Assembly (NCBI GenBank): GCA_946480445.1
Contig: CAMLJN010000007.1
Location: 120,518 to 184,517 of the forward strand
Source of the DNA: an uncultured Buttiauxella sp.
GTDB lineage: Bacteria; Pseudomonadota; Gammaproteobacteria; Enterobacterales; Enterobacteriaceae
Reading direction: 5' to 3'
Length of the DNA: 64,000 nt
In this document: positions 1 through 7,936 of the stretch, piece by piece
How the letters are laid out: the number at the start of each line of letters is the position of its first letter
Numbering within the stretch: position 1 is the first letter of the stretch
Position numbers and translations under genes: made by a program
Notes under the pieces: generated by a model
Told to the model about the DNA's origin: nothing
Databases searched by the model: none
What the model saw: the letters and a program-made list of their open reading frames with translations, nothing else

Positions 1-234
1 GACCGCCCACTGGTCCTTTGTTGTAAGCGTCAACGTCTCATTGTGTTGAATAGGATGTTCCGCCAGTATCATGGACACAGCTGCATTGACGCGGCTTTTA
101 GGAGTCCGCCGCAGAACCACCCGAAGAAACAGACCTGTTATCCATGCCCCGGTTTTACTGGCCATGTAGATCCAGATAACGGCTATCTGACCTATGAAAC
201 ACCAGTCCAGAGCGCTGTAGTTAGCTGAAGTCAT
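1..234 (-). CDS. Phage early protein with membrane segment, runs off the left edge
   Basis: An open frame of 78 codons starts with ATG at 234 and stays open to position 1. The start overlaps the stop of the upstream phage gene in an ATGA arrangement, which supports translation coupling and reality. The N-terminal part (about residues 10-42) is hydrophobic and ends in a basic stretch (LRVVLRRTPKSR), suggesting one membrane-spanning segment. I do not recognise the family. The C-terminus lies outside the window. Confidence 0.55.
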   Translation of the reverse strand, partial: MTSANYSALDWCFIGQIAVIWIYMASKTGAWITGLFLRVVLRRTPKSRVNAAVSMILAEHPIQHNETLTLTTKDQWAV

Positions 235-449
235 TTAGCGAGTCTCCATTTTGTTTTGTAACGCACGATAGCCTGTTTCATTTCCCGCTTATCGCCCGCC
301 TTGTGAATCGCATGGCCAGCGACGTCGTAAAATTTGAGGCCAGCGCTCCCGGGGTACTCCGGGACCTCCACGGCGGTGGCCAGATTGCTGAAGGTATAAA
401 CGCGGGTTTTGCCGTTGTCGCGGTATTCACAGCCCTTAACGATGATCAT
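231..449 (-). CDS. Small Mu-like phage protein, unknown function
   Basis: This 72-residue frame starts at ATG 449, preceded by a GGGAGG ribosome site, and overlaps the end of the upstream DUF2786/DUF4406 gene by 14 bases; its stop overlaps the next start by ATGA. Tight packing in the same direction as the other early genes supports a real gene. The protein is polar and lysine-rich at its C-terminus. No known domain is recognised. Confidence 0.6.
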   Translation of the reverse strand: MIIVKGCEYRDNGKTRVYTFSNLATAVEVPEYPGSAGLKFYDVAGHAIHKAGDKREMKQAIVRYKTKWRLAK

Positions 450-1608
450 GTTCTGCGCCTCCCTTGCTGTTTTCCCAGTGGATCAGTGACCCCTTCAGCT
501 TTGGGCTACGCTCGACAGCAGCCCGAAACGCATCCACGGTCTGGAACATCAGGATCGGAATCCGGTTGCGCAGGATGCGGTCGAACTCCATTACCGCGCC
601 TTTGCTGCTTTGCCAGCCGTCCAACATGTAGAGCGCGTCGACGTGCTCAATCCATCCCAGCGTAATGGCCATGTAGTGGGCGTGTGTCCAGCCGTTCGGC
701 AGCGTGGCCGGGTTGTAAACGGTGTGTCCTTCGCTGCGCAGCTGCTCCGCCACTTCATTAAATAAAGGGCGGTTAAAATGCGGGATACCCGTCATCGGGC
801 CGGAGACCATGACACGCAGGCCCGGGCCGGGAACGAGTAGCGCAGGAACGGCAGGCGGGAGATTTTCCCGCTGTAGTCTGAGCGACTTCACAGGCCCCCC
901 CCCGAGCATCTTCGTTTCACTGGCTGCACCGTTAACGCCGTGGCTGAGCTGCGCCTGTCTGCCGGAGAGATACCCGACGGTCCTGGCAATATCGCCACCG
1001 CTGGCTTTGCGAGCCTCTCGGCATTTTCCGGCTTCCAGTCCGCTGGCAAGCTGGCGTTCGCGGTACAGTTCCATGAGCGTGGTTTCGGACTCTGTGGGGA
1101 CCAGCTCCGCGACGATATGCCAGACACCGCTGGCCCAGCCCTCACAGAACTGGTCCGCCTTCGCGGTGCGGTTTGCTGGCTTGGTGTTTTTGTGCAGTCC
1201 GCCAATAAACTCTTTACGGGCGGCGGTCATCTGGCGCGCCAGAACGTCGAAGGCATAGGCGGCAATCTGAGGACGAGTGTCGGGGCCGTAGAACGTAACG
1301 ACACGGCGGGGAGAATTATAAAAATACTTGCCCTCGCGCCAGCTGAAGAACGCCTGAACGCCGAACGCGCGTTTAATCACCTCGACAAGATAAACGAGAT
1401 ATTTAGGCGGCGTCTGGGCGTGGTTTGGTGAGCCTTTACTGCTTGCCTCGCTGATATTGGTAAATTCCGCCTCCAGCTCTGTGACGTTGTGCTCACGCAT
1501 CAGGTTCTGCGCCTGACGCAGCGCGGCGGCGGCCTCGTTGGTGTTGGTTGCCTTACGGGCCAGATTCAGCAGCTTTTTAATTTTGGCGAGATATTTTTCC
1601 TTATTCAT
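436..1608 (-). CDS. DUF2786 - DUF4406 fusion-like phage protein
   Basis: The 390-residue frame from ATG 1608 has two parts. Residues 1 to about 45 match the DUF2786 pattern (MNKEKYLAKIKKLLNLARK, then NEAAAALRQAQNLMREHNVTE) and continue in the alpha/beta region usual for that phage family. From about residue 270 the pattern switches to DUF4406 (MVSGPMTGIPHFNRPLFNE, then YNPATLPNG and KGAVMEFDRIL), a nucleoside 2-deoxyribosyltransferase-like fold. In related phages these are commonly separate genes. A run of nine G on the coding strand (895-903) lies between the two; with eight G the frame would stop two codons later. So this is either a true fusion, a frameshift-controlled pair or a sequence error. 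An upstream in-frame ATG (1701) is less likely, as it lies deep inside the preceding gene. Confidence 0.65.
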   Translation of the reverse strand: MNKEKYLAKIKKLLNLARKATNTNEAAAALRQAQNLMREHNVTELEAEFTNISEASSKGSPNHAQTPPKYLVYLVEVIKRAFGVQAFFSWREGKYFYNSPRRVVTFYGPDTRPQIAAYAFDVLARQMTAARKEFIGGLHKNTKPANRTAKADQFCEGWASGVWHIVAELVPTESETTLMELYRERQLASGLEAGKCREARKASGGDIARTVGYLSGRQAQLSHGVNGAASETKMLGGGPVKSLRLQRENLPPAVPALLVPGPGLRVMVSGPMTGIPHFNRPLFNEVAEQLRSEGHTVYNPATLPNGWTHAHYMAITLGWIEHVDALYMLDGWQSSKGAVMEFDRILRNRIPILMFQTVDAFRAAVERSPKLKGSLIHWENSKGGAEHDHR

Positions 1609-1786
1609 CAGCGGCCACCATTTCGTCAATTGATACGAATTGATTGAACGTTGTTTCGCAAAAATGGCACTTAACAACGATGTCAATTTTTTGGGTGTCA
1701 TGAGCTGCGGCCTCTGCGCTCAGCTCAAGCGTGGCGCTGTGTTCACAGCGAGGACAGGTTGAATCAAGCAATATATTCATAATCAA
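1601..1786 (-). CDS. Small zinc-ribbon-like phage protein
   Basis: The 61-residue product carries two Cys-X2-Cys pairs (CPRC near residue 11 and CHFC near residue 40), the usual four-cysteine arrangement of a zinc ribbon. It begins at ATG 1786 (a second ATG lies two codons on) and its stop overlaps the start of the DUF2786 gene by 8 bases. A nucleic-acid or protein-binding role is plausible from the zinc ribbon only; the family is not recognised. Confidence 0.6.
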   Translation of the reverse strand: MIMNILLDSTCPRCEHSATLELSAEAAAHDTQKIDIVVKCHFCETTFNQFVSIDEMVAADE

Positions 1787-1860
1787 ATTCCTGAAATTTG
1801 GCGTAAGCCAGCCCCGGCGGGTTTACGCCAATATTTAAAAGAGATTTAAAAACTAATTAA

Positions 1861-2064
1861 TCAGCCAGCTTTTCGAAGTGTTTCCACTTTTACGAAATAC
1901 GGTTCCCGATTAATTTCCACTACACAACCGCATTTAAAATCCTGGGCCTTTGCGACCGTCCTCACCGTATGGCCACCGCGCAGAGCCGGGTGGGCTGTGT
2001 GGATGAAGACTGTCCCTATAGGGTGGGCCTTGTTGAACGCTTCAGCATCCATAAAAATAGTCAT
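1861..2064 (-). CDS. Hypothetical Mu-like phage early protein
   Basis: A 67-residue frame in line with the leftward early operon. Starts at ATG 2064 or four codons later at MDAEAF; an AAGGA sequence precedes both. It overlaps a 45-codon frame upstream. The product has a basic C-terminus and a central Cys pair (CGC) but no recognisable domain. Confidence 0.5.
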   Translation of the reverse strand: MTIFMDAEAFNKAHPIGTVFIHTAHPALRGGHTVRTVAKAQDFKCGCVVEINREPYFVKVETLRKAG

Positions 2065-2179
2065 TCCTTTTTAAGTGTCTGTTCAGACGCCACCGGGCCA
2101 GATAATCGCACTCATACCAGCGGCGCGTCAGCCCGTAAAACGCCATCCAGCGCGACAAAATTTCGCCTTTGGCCTTCAT
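2042..2179 (-). CDS. Possible 45-residue phage protein
   Basis: This short frame starts with ATG 2179 directly after the TAA stop of the DUF3164 gene and has a GCAGGG ribosome-site-like sequence upstream. It ends at TGA 2042, overlapping the next gene. The product is rich in Arg, Trp and Tyr (for example SRWMAFYGLTRRWYE). Position and spacing are what support it; no family is recognised. Confidence 0.4.
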   Translation of the reverse strand: MKAKGEILSRWMAFYGLTRRWYECDYLARWRLNRHLKRNDYFYGC

Positions 2180-2836
2180 TTAAATCCCTGCCATATCCAG
2201 CGGAATTGCGCGGTATTCGTCGGAGTCGCCGACACGCTCATAAACGCGAATATAAGACTTGGTTCCGACAACCTGAACAGACTCACTAATAGCCGTCATC
2301 GCGTTCTGCCAGCGCTCGTCGCTGATTTCCAGACGGCGCAGGGCCAGAACGCGCCAGGTCTTGATATTGCCTTCCGAATCACTGGCGAACGCCTCATTAA
2401 TCAGGGCGTGAATCTCCGGGCTTGCGCCTTTGGTCCAGTCGGCCAGACACTCGTCAATAAGGGTTTTAGCGGCCTGCAAACGCTCGTCAAATTTGATGTT
2501 TTCAGCCATCTGACGCTGGATTTTGAAGCGTCCGTCATATGTGAATAGGGTCACGTTACCCTTGGCTCCGCCAGTCTTCGCGCCGTACTTCTCCGCCGAC
2601 AAGTCTACGAACGCCTGAATATCGGCGATGGCGCGTTCCTTCAGTTCGCGTAAAGCGCTGGACACGCTAATCGCCAGTTCCACCAGTTCCCCGACCAGTG
2701 CGTCGCGGTCCTGGTCGATTGGCTTCACCAGGCTGACAGGCGTCAGAACGCCGCGAGCATCGGTCCAGTAGCCTTCCGGGGCCTGCACGGTGGTGTATTG
2801 CTTAACTGCTTTTACTTCGCTGTTTTGAGTAGTCAT
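2180..2836 (-). CDS. DUF3164 family Mu-like phage protein
   Basis: The 218-residue product matches the DUF3164 family found in Mu-like phages. Diagnostic stretches are GYWTDARGVLTPVSLVKP near the N-terminus, EKYGAKTGGAKGNVTLFTYDG in the middle, FDERLQAAKTLIDECLADW, and the C-terminal WQNAMTAISESVQVVGTKSY. Biochemical function is unknown. The start is set at ATG 2836 because GGAG lies nine bases upstream; an in-frame ATG at 2851 overlaps that ribosome site and more distal ones read back into the previous gene. Confidence 0.85.
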   Translation of the reverse strand: MTTQNSEVKAVKQYTTVQAPEGYWTDARGVLTPVSLVKPIDQDRDALVGELVELAISVSSALRELKERAIADIQAFVDLSAEKYGAKTGGAKGNVTLFTYDGRFKIQRQMAENIKFDERLQAAKTLIDECLADWTKGASPEIHALINEAFASDSEGNIKTWRVLALRRLEISDERWQNAMTAISESVQVVGTKSYIRVYERVGDSDEYRAIPLDMAGI

Positions 2837-2864
2837 AACGTTTAACTCCATCTTGGTTTTAGGT

Positions 2865-3149
2865 TTAGTGAAAAGATTCTGACCAGACGACCTTACAGCC
2901 GCCGGTGTGATACTGGCCCTGACGGTATCGACCCGATACGCCACAGCCGAACTCCAGATAAGCCGCGCGGCCTTCATGAATCAGGGCGTCGCTATAGCCG
3001 CAGCGCTCAATACGAATCACCGGCTTGCCCCCGACCAGCGTCACGGTCTTGACCGCCACACTGTGAGCGCTGAGCGCCTTAATCACCGCGCTGGCGCAAT
3101 CCATCGCCCTGATTAAATCCATTGCTTTAGCTTTTTTGTTCCCGACCAT
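2865..3149 (-). CDS. Hypothetical Mu-like phage early protein
   Basis: A 94-residue frame between the B ATPase and the DUF3164 genes. It starts at ATG 3149, nine bases after the B stop, with a GGGGG ribosome-like sequence upstream. The product is a mixed alpha/beta-looking small protein with Cys residues scattered in the C-terminal half (CGY, FGCGVSG, GGCKVVW). No known family is recognised. Confidence 0.6.
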   Translation of the reverse strand: MVGNKKAKAMDLIRAMDCASAVIKALSAHSVAVKTVTLVGGKPVIRIERCGYSDALIHEGRAAYLEFGCGVSGRYRQGQYHTGGCKVVWSESFH

Positions 3150-3158
3150 GATGGCCCC

Positions 3159-4046
3159 CTAGTTAATAAGCATTTCTGAGAAGTGACGGACCGCGCCAGC
3201 ATCCACCGGCGCGTTATTCAGCAGGCTGTAGCGGTGGACGCCGCGCAGCAGCTTAAAGAGTCGGCGGGCGTTACCGCGTGACGCGTTGAACAGGGCATCC
3301 CCGACAGTCGGGTCCTGTGCATCGCTTAGGACGCTGGTTGCTATCGCGTCGATGTCTTCACGCGGCAGCACTTCCCCCAGCGCCAGCGCGAAGCCCACGC
3401 GGGAGTAAAGCTGTTTAAACTCGCCGCGCTTGCCCTTCAGGTTGACGATAAGACGTGGCATCCCTGCCAGAACGACTCCAATCCCCGATTTATCATGAAT
3501 GCGGCGTATTACTTCCAGCGCCCGGTGTGGGAGGTTCTCCGCCTCGTCGATTAAAAGGATCCGCCCTGAATCACGTAATGCGTTAACGATGGCATCGCTC
3601 AGTTCGTGCATGTTGCCGCGACGGTTCAGCCCCAGCTTGTTACAGAGTTCTTCCAGAACGACGCGGGCGGTGTAGCCCGGATCCGCTTCCAGCAAAATCG
3701 CGGTGCGGTTCTCGCTGGCGTACTGGCGCATAACCATAGTTTTTCCCATTCCTGCGTCGCCATAAATGACGTTTATATCGCCGTCCATATGCGCCATTTT
3801 GATGACTTCCAGACACTTGCTGGCGGTGTAGGTGCGAATGAAAGAGACGGCCAGTTTCTGGCTTTTCGCTTTCTCCGCTTCGCGGTTAATCAGCGCTGCA
3901 ATATCACTTTCGAGGCTGGCCACGTCGCCGTCGTATTTGCCTTTGAGATAAAGGCTGATAACCGCCGGACTTTTACCAATCGCGCGGGCGACCTGAGTCT
4001 GGGACCATTTGCGCAGGGTCATGAGTTCGTTTAATTGAGCAATCAT
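3159..4046 (-). CDS. Mu B-like AAA+ ATPase (transposition target selection)
   Basis: The 295-residue product has an N-terminal helix-turn-helix-like segment (residues about 5-40, WSQTQVARAIGKSPAVISLYLKG) and an AAA+ ATPase domain with Walker A GDAGMGKT (96-103) and Walker B ILLIDEAE (163-169). This is the layout of Mu B, which binds target DNA, recruits it to the transpososome and stimulates the transposase. It lies 11 bases downstream of the transposase gene in the same direction, as A and B do in Mu. Confidence 0.9.
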   Translation of the reverse strand: MIAQLNELMTLRKWSQTQVARAIGKSPAVISLYLKGKYDGDVASLESDIAALINREAEKAKSQKLAVSFIRTYTASKCLEVIKMAHMDGDINVIYGDAGMGKTMVMRQYASENRTAILLEADPGYTARVVLEELCNKLGLNRRGNMHELSDAIVNALRDSGRILLIDEAENLPHRALEVIRRIHDKSGIGVVLAGMPRLIVNLKGKRGEFKQLYSRVGFALALGEVLPREDIDAIATSVLSDAQDPTVGDALFNASRGNARRLFKLLRGVHRYSLLNNAPVDAGAVRHFSEMLIN

Positions 4047-4057
4047 AAAAACCTCGT

Positions 4058-6112
4058 TTATCCGTTATTCCAGGTTCCGGTCTTTTTTGCGTGTTCCCGG
4101 TCTGTCTGTAAAAAGTGGTAGTCGTTCTGCTCAGCCTGCTGGAGTTCCCCCTGCAGTATCTGACCAAAGTTAAAATCGGGCATGGCTGGCGCTTCCAGCA
4201 GTGGGCGGCCCTCGGCCTCGATTTCCCGGCGCTGTTCGTCGACACGGGCGAGGCGGCGCTTCTTACGTTTTTCCATCGCGTCGTTCATGGCCGTAACTGG
4301 AACCGCTGCATGTTTGTTACCGTTCCAGATAGCCTCGCAGACGAACGAGCCATCCATCCGGCGAACGACCACGCGGGTGGCGTCGTGAATGTCGTAAGCG
4401 ACCCGGACTTCCTCGGTGTCTACTGACAGCAGGGCTTCCGAGAAATAGTCGTTATTGAAAATCTGGAGCCAGCCACGGTTCGCCGTGCGGGTCATTTCCG
4501 GCATAAACGCCTCGCGTAACTCGATGGCGCTCAGATATTCGATTTCGTCGCCTTCTTCAGCCAGCGCGGCGCGGCGGGCCTCCATAGGCGTCATATGTCT
4601 GCCGTCTACCTTTGGCAGCTCGCTATGGCGGTGAGTGTTGTTGTACTTCTCGACCTCCTCCTCGATAACTTCCAGCAGTTGCTGCCAGCTAGGGAGCTTT
4701 GCCAGCGCGTTGCGCTGTACCGGGTTAAGCTCCTTGTTCTTATCCAGCGCGTTAATGGCTGAATTGATAGCGCGGCTGGTGACGCGGACGTGCTCCTGGT
4801 CAGCGCCGTGGCCGTTATACGTTGGGTATTTCTGGGCGATGGCGCGGGGGATCACACCGTTAAGACGTTCGATGATGCCTCGCGCCTGCGGGTTTCCGGG
4901 GATGCCGGTCATATGCTGGATCCCGAGACGGGGAAAGATACCCGTAGTATCGGCGTCCAGAGTTTTGTTCTTTTCACCGCCGCCATTATCCGAGTAAGTA
5001 AACAACGGTTTACCGAACCGGCTCATGGCGTGGCGATAAGCGTCCGCAACGGCGATCACGTTCTCGGCCAGCGCGAGGCTCCAGCCGACAACGACACGGG
5101 AGCGGCCATCAATAACCATTGTCAGTTCCGGGGTAAACGGGCGGCCATGAATCGGGTGGGCTACCTTCAGGTTCAGAGACTTACCATCCGATATCCAGCA
5201 GCCGTTCACCGGCATAGTGGACCAGTCGCGCTTAACGTAAGTTTCAAGCGCTCGCGCAGCGGAGCCAGAGACACGGCCCCGGGCCTTTTCGCGGCGCGGG
5301 AGCTTATCCATCGCGCGGAGAACAGCGTGATACGACGGGCAAGCCGCCAGCATAGCGGGCTGGTCCGCGAAGTCTTTCGCCCATTCGTCGGCGAACTCAC
5401 GATATGCCGCCTGAATACTCGGGCCGTTAAGGTTGCGCCAGTGAGCCAGGAAACGCGTAAGCCATGCGATCTGTTCAGGGGCGCGCGCTTTATGATGACC
5501 GGGAGCCAACATTTTTAGGCGTTCCGCGCCGTTCTCAGTGGACTGGTAAATAGAGACCCACTCCTGCAAAGAGCTTTTGCCGATGCCAGAACGCTGGCCC
5601 CTGCGGGCGCTGGCAATCTCGACCGCGCCACGCAGAGCAGGCGGCAGAGCGCCAGTCCGTGAACCATTAACGATTTGCGCGACAGCTGAGGCGCGGGACA
5701 CTCCGGCAGCGCAGAGCGCCAGAACGTTCTGAGCCAGCAAGGCGCGGGCGTCAGAGATACGTCGCTGTTTTTCGGTCAGTGTGTTGACCTCGCGCTCCAG
5801 AAGGGCCGGACACTGGCGGATAAGCGCCAGCTTGTTACGCGGCTTGATTGTGGCCTTCGGTGCAGGAGTCGCCACTGGTTCAGCAGTAGCAACCTGTGCC
5901 ATCAGTTCCTGATAGTGGCGCTTACGAATAACTTCCTGCGCTTCAGCTGGCAGACAATCAACGTGATATTCATAGGCTTTTGACCCTTCACGGCGGCGGC
6001 GAAGCTCCGGGCTATTGCCCGCGCGCTTGTTCAGAGCGTTGCGAATATTGTGTTCCATGCCTGGAAGGCCAGGCAGGCCGACGGACTCTTTGGCAGTTAA
6101 CCAGATATTCAT
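4058..6112 (-). CDS. Mu A-like DDE transposase
   Basis: The 684-residue product begins with the Mu A-type N-terminal DNA-binding fold (residues 1-65: WLTAKESVGLPGLPG followed by a basic helix and CLPAEAQEVI). The catalytic core has a DDE triad that I place at D309 (CWISDGK), D375 (FTYSDNGGGEKN) and E415 (ARGIIERLNG). The D-D gap of 66 is close to that of Mu A. The C-terminal 100 residues resemble the Mu A region that contacts B. It cuts and joins the phage ends during integration and replicative transposition. Located just downstream of the ner-like gene. Confidence 0.95.
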   Translation of the reverse strand: MNIWLTAKESVGLPGLPGMEHNIRNALNKRAGNSPELRRRREGSKAYEYHVDCLPAEAQEVIRKRHYQELMAQVATAEPVATPAPKATIKPRNKLALIRQCPALLEREVNTLTEKQRRISDARALLAQNVLALCAAGVSRASAVAQIVNGSRTGALPPALRGAVEIASARRGQRSGIGKSSLQEWVSIYQSTENGAERLKMLAPGHHKARAPEQIAWLTRFLAHWRNLNGPSIQAAYREFADEWAKDFADQPAMLAACPSYHAVLRAMDKLPRREKARGRVSGSAARALETYVKRDWSTMPVNGCWISDGKSLNLKVAHPIHGRPFTPELTMVIDGRSRVVVGWSLALAENVIAVADAYRHAMSRFGKPLFTYSDNGGGEKNKTLDADTTGIFPRLGIQHMTGIPGNPQARGIIERLNGVIPRAIAQKYPTYNGHGADQEHVRVTSRAINSAINALDKNKELNPVQRNALAKLPSWQQLLEVIEEEVEKYNNTHRHSELPKVDGRHMTPMEARRAALAEEGDEIEYLSAIELREAFMPEMTRTANRGWLQIFNNDYFSEALLSVDTEEVRVAYDIHDATRVVVRRMDGSFVCEAIWNGNKHAAVPVTAMNDAMEKRKKRRLARVDEQRREIEAEGRPLLEAPAMPDFNFGQILQGELQQAEQNDYHFLQTDREHAKKTGTWNNG

Positions 6113-6123
6113 AAATGCTCCGG

Positions 6124-6390
6124 TTAAGCTGTCAGACGGTTGTCAGTAAAGTAACGACTCGGCCAGATTAACCCCGGATCAATACCGATTTTTTCCGCGA
6201 TGGCTTCCTCGTAACGTGCGCATTTGCGATAGAAAACGTTACGGATCGCATTTTTTCCCACGCCCAGTTCGTTTTCTAAATCGCTTAGGCTTACGCCCTG
6301 ACGGTCAAGGGCAGCAATGATCGCTTTGCTCGACCAGTCTTGTCCTTCAATCACGAACAGGCTGGCCATGTCTTGTCTCAGCAATTGCAT
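6124..6390 (-). CDS. Ner-like (Nlp family) transcriptional regulator
   Basis: The 88-residue product shows the Ner/Nlp signature: DWSSKAIIAALDRQGVSLSDL, a helix-turn-helix (LENELGVGKNAIRNVFYR), then YEEAIAEKIGIDPGLIWPSRY. In Mu, Ner represses the early and repressor promoters after infection. Start ATG 6390 is chosen because GAAGGAG lies about ten bases upstream; the frame is open 13 codons further back into the operator region. Stop is 11 bases before the transposase start. Confidence 0.85.
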   Translation of the reverse strand: MQLLRQDMASLFVIEGQDWSSKAIIAALDRQGVSLSDLENELGVGKNAIRNVFYRKCARYEEAIAEKIGIDPGLIWPSRYFTDNRLTA

Positions 6391-6538
6391 TGTTGATATG
6401 CTCCTTCGTTTATCTAAAACGATAATCACATTTAATTATCGTCTTCATACAATCTAATCGCACAATAAACCGATTTCAAGCGGTTTAATCGTTTAATATT
6501 GCGATTTGTGTAATAACCTCTATAAATCAAGGTGTTAT
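6391..6538. promoter_or_regulatory. Operator/promoter region between repressor and ner-like gene
   Basis: The divergent spacer holds several inverted repeats suited to repressor or Ner binding: CGATAAT (6420-6426) with ATTATCG (6435-6441), AAACCG (6467-6472) with CGGTTT (6481-6486), and AATCGCA (6456-6462) with TGCGATT (6500-6506). The block is AT-rich compared with the flanking genes. By analogy with Mu, it should control the lytic/lysogenic decision; the assignment of each repeat to a protein is inference. Confidence 0.65.
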
Positions 6539-7087
6539 ATGGAAAAAACCGATGCAGCAGGAAAAGACCGTGAGCGGTTTATTGCTATGCCTGGAATAAA
6601 CCGATTTGCTGAGCGTTTAAAAATTGCGATGGGAGACCTGACGAACGTAGCGTTGGCAAGTCGCTGTGAGATGTCAGAGTCTGCTGTGAGAAGCTATCTC
6701 AAAGGGCGGAGTTATCCGGGCATAGATAAGATTCAAGCCATCGCTGAAGCTTGTGGCGCACCTTTGGTTTGGCTAATCACTGGGGAGGTTTCCGCTGAAA
6801 ATAACGATGGGAGCGCACAATTAAGCGACTCGCAGTTGGCTGGGGTTCTCAATATAATGAGTAAAGAGCAGCGCCATCAGCTAGCGCTTGCGATTGTTCA
6901 GCATGGCGTGACAGGCATTTTTAATGCGCTTAGAGGGATTGAATCTATATCTGCGTTTGCCATGCTTCCTGAGAATGAACGAGCGCAGCTGTTAAGGCTG
7001 CATAGCGATGTTAAAAAGGGGGCATCTGTCGCTGGTGAAGAACACGAGCTAACCGACCCTACGCACCAAAGGGCTAGCCGCGCATAA
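6539..7087 (+). CDS. Mu-like phage repressor (helix-turn-helix, c-type)
   Basis: The 182-residue product has an N-terminal HTH of XRE type (about residues 20-70: RFAERLKIAMGDLTNVALASRCEMSESAVRSYLKGRSYPGIDKIQAIAEACG, typical of phage repressors), followed by a variable C-terminal domain with no obvious S24 peptidase motif. Orientation opposite to ner and transposase, with the operator between, fits the lysogeny repressor. Start ATG 6539 has AAGG upstream; an in-frame ATG at 6506 lacks a good site and falls in the operator. Confidence 0.8.
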   Translation: MEKTDAAGKDRERFIAMPGINRFAERLKIAMGDLTNVALASRCEMSESAVRSYLKGRSYPGIDKIQAIAEACGAPLVWLITGEVSAENNDGSAQLSDSQLAGVLNIMSKEQRHQLALAIVQHGVTGIFNALRGIESISAFAMLPENERAQLLRLHSDVKKGASVAGEEHELTDPTHQRASRA

Positions 7088-7524
7088 GTGACGGCCTGCG
7101 TTCTGAGTAAGGTTATGCATATGCATGTAAAATCATTGCACGCGCTGGCCCATGAAAGAAAGAAAAGCGCATGATTTTGGTTTCTGAGTCCATTTTAAAA
7201 AATTTGATATAAAGCTGTTTTGACTCAGTCAGTTATAAGAAAAGAAAGAGATGGCAGAATTTAAAGACGGCTTTAAATTGTCTGCCTAAGAAAAGCAACA
7301 CGCCGGGGTGGTTTTACGCTTTGATTATCGGCGATTAAAAGGCGTTTAAACCCGATCAATCGGATGGGATTACAGTCCAGAATTGACCGCAATAAATTGT
7401 GTTTTTTGGCATTCTATCCAGAAGAGACGAAAGTTGAATTTTTTCCCCCATCCTCCCGCCTCATGCGGCCTCGCGCCGATCTCCCCGCACTTTCAAATAG
7501 TCCAGAATTGATCACCTCCCCACA
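7088..7524. other. Prophage left-end non-coding region with repeated A-binding-like sites
   Basis: No convincing gene is seen in these 437 bases. The 13-mer AGTCCAGAATTGA occurs at 7374-7386 and again at 7499-7511, the second just inside the inferred phage end; a weaker relative (ATCCAGAAGAGA) starts near 7418. Mu-like phages carry two or three transposase-binding sites at each end, so these are best read as the left-end sites L1 to L3. The phage/host junction lies at about 7511-7527. Confidence 0.6.
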
Positions 7525-7936
7525 CGAAGCCAAAGAAATGTTGCCATATGTTATGCACTATTGTGTCTGAAGTTGACGGGAAAAAACGCGTGATATCTTC
7601 ATTAATAACAATCGTAGAACCAGCGTGTAAAGTTGCATTGGTTTTATAATCACAACCTTTCAGACTACCTGTCAAATATGCTGGATAAACAACGTAATCA
7701 AGAATATTGCGCCTGATATTGCGTTGTACTTTTTTTAGAGGTGCATATGCATCCCAAGTCTGGCGCGTACTTCCGTCAGGCTTAGTGATCGTGCTGGCGA
7801 GACGGTACATATGGTCCGCACGATTGGCTAGATTAAGTAGTTCGATATGAGAGATGTTCAGCGCTTTTGATAGCGCTGTCATACTGCTGATGCGTCGTTT
7901 GCTATAGAAGGGGGAGTCAGACGGAGTGTGAATCAT
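7525..7936 (-). pseudogene. Retron-type reverse transcriptase, cut by the Mu-like prophage
   Basis: The frame from ATG 7936 gives about 137 residues of a retron/group II-type reverse transcriptase N-terminus: LLNLANRADHMYRLASTI with KPDGSTR, then APLKKVQRNIRRNIL, and motif A (VINEDITRFFPS) carrying the first catalytic Asp. At HFFGFV the RT pattern ends and phage sequence takes over, closing at a stop after eight foreign codons. The YxDD motif B region is thus missing here and should lie on the far side of the prophage, outside the window. The start overlaps the XRE gene by 20 bases, so the two were co-translated. With the RT broken, msDNA synthesis should be lost. Confidence 0.85.

Larger units (their letters stand above)
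1..7524. mobile_element. Mu-like transposable prophage, left end (partial)
   Basis: A leftward block of phage early genes (transposase A, ATPase B, Ner-like protein, DUF3164 protein, small ORFs) with a divergent repressor at its outer side matches the left-end layout of Mu-like phages. The phage enters the window from the left edge; only its left end is present. The outer boundary lies between about 7511 and 7527, because codons of a retron reverse transcriptase resume at about 7525 and a repeat resembling a transposase-binding site ends at about 7511. Mu-like ends finish in TG/CA; the CA at 7523-7524 with a possible 5-bp target duplication CGAAG (7525-7529) is one candidate, CA at 7521-7522 and 7513-7514 are others. 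The other prophage end is needed to decide. Confidence 0.85.

Noticed and set aside
722..1431. Plus-strand and other-frame open reading stretches over the DUF2786 gene
   Set aside because: They overlap a gene with recognised domains and tight packing with neighbours; the products are low-complexity shadows.
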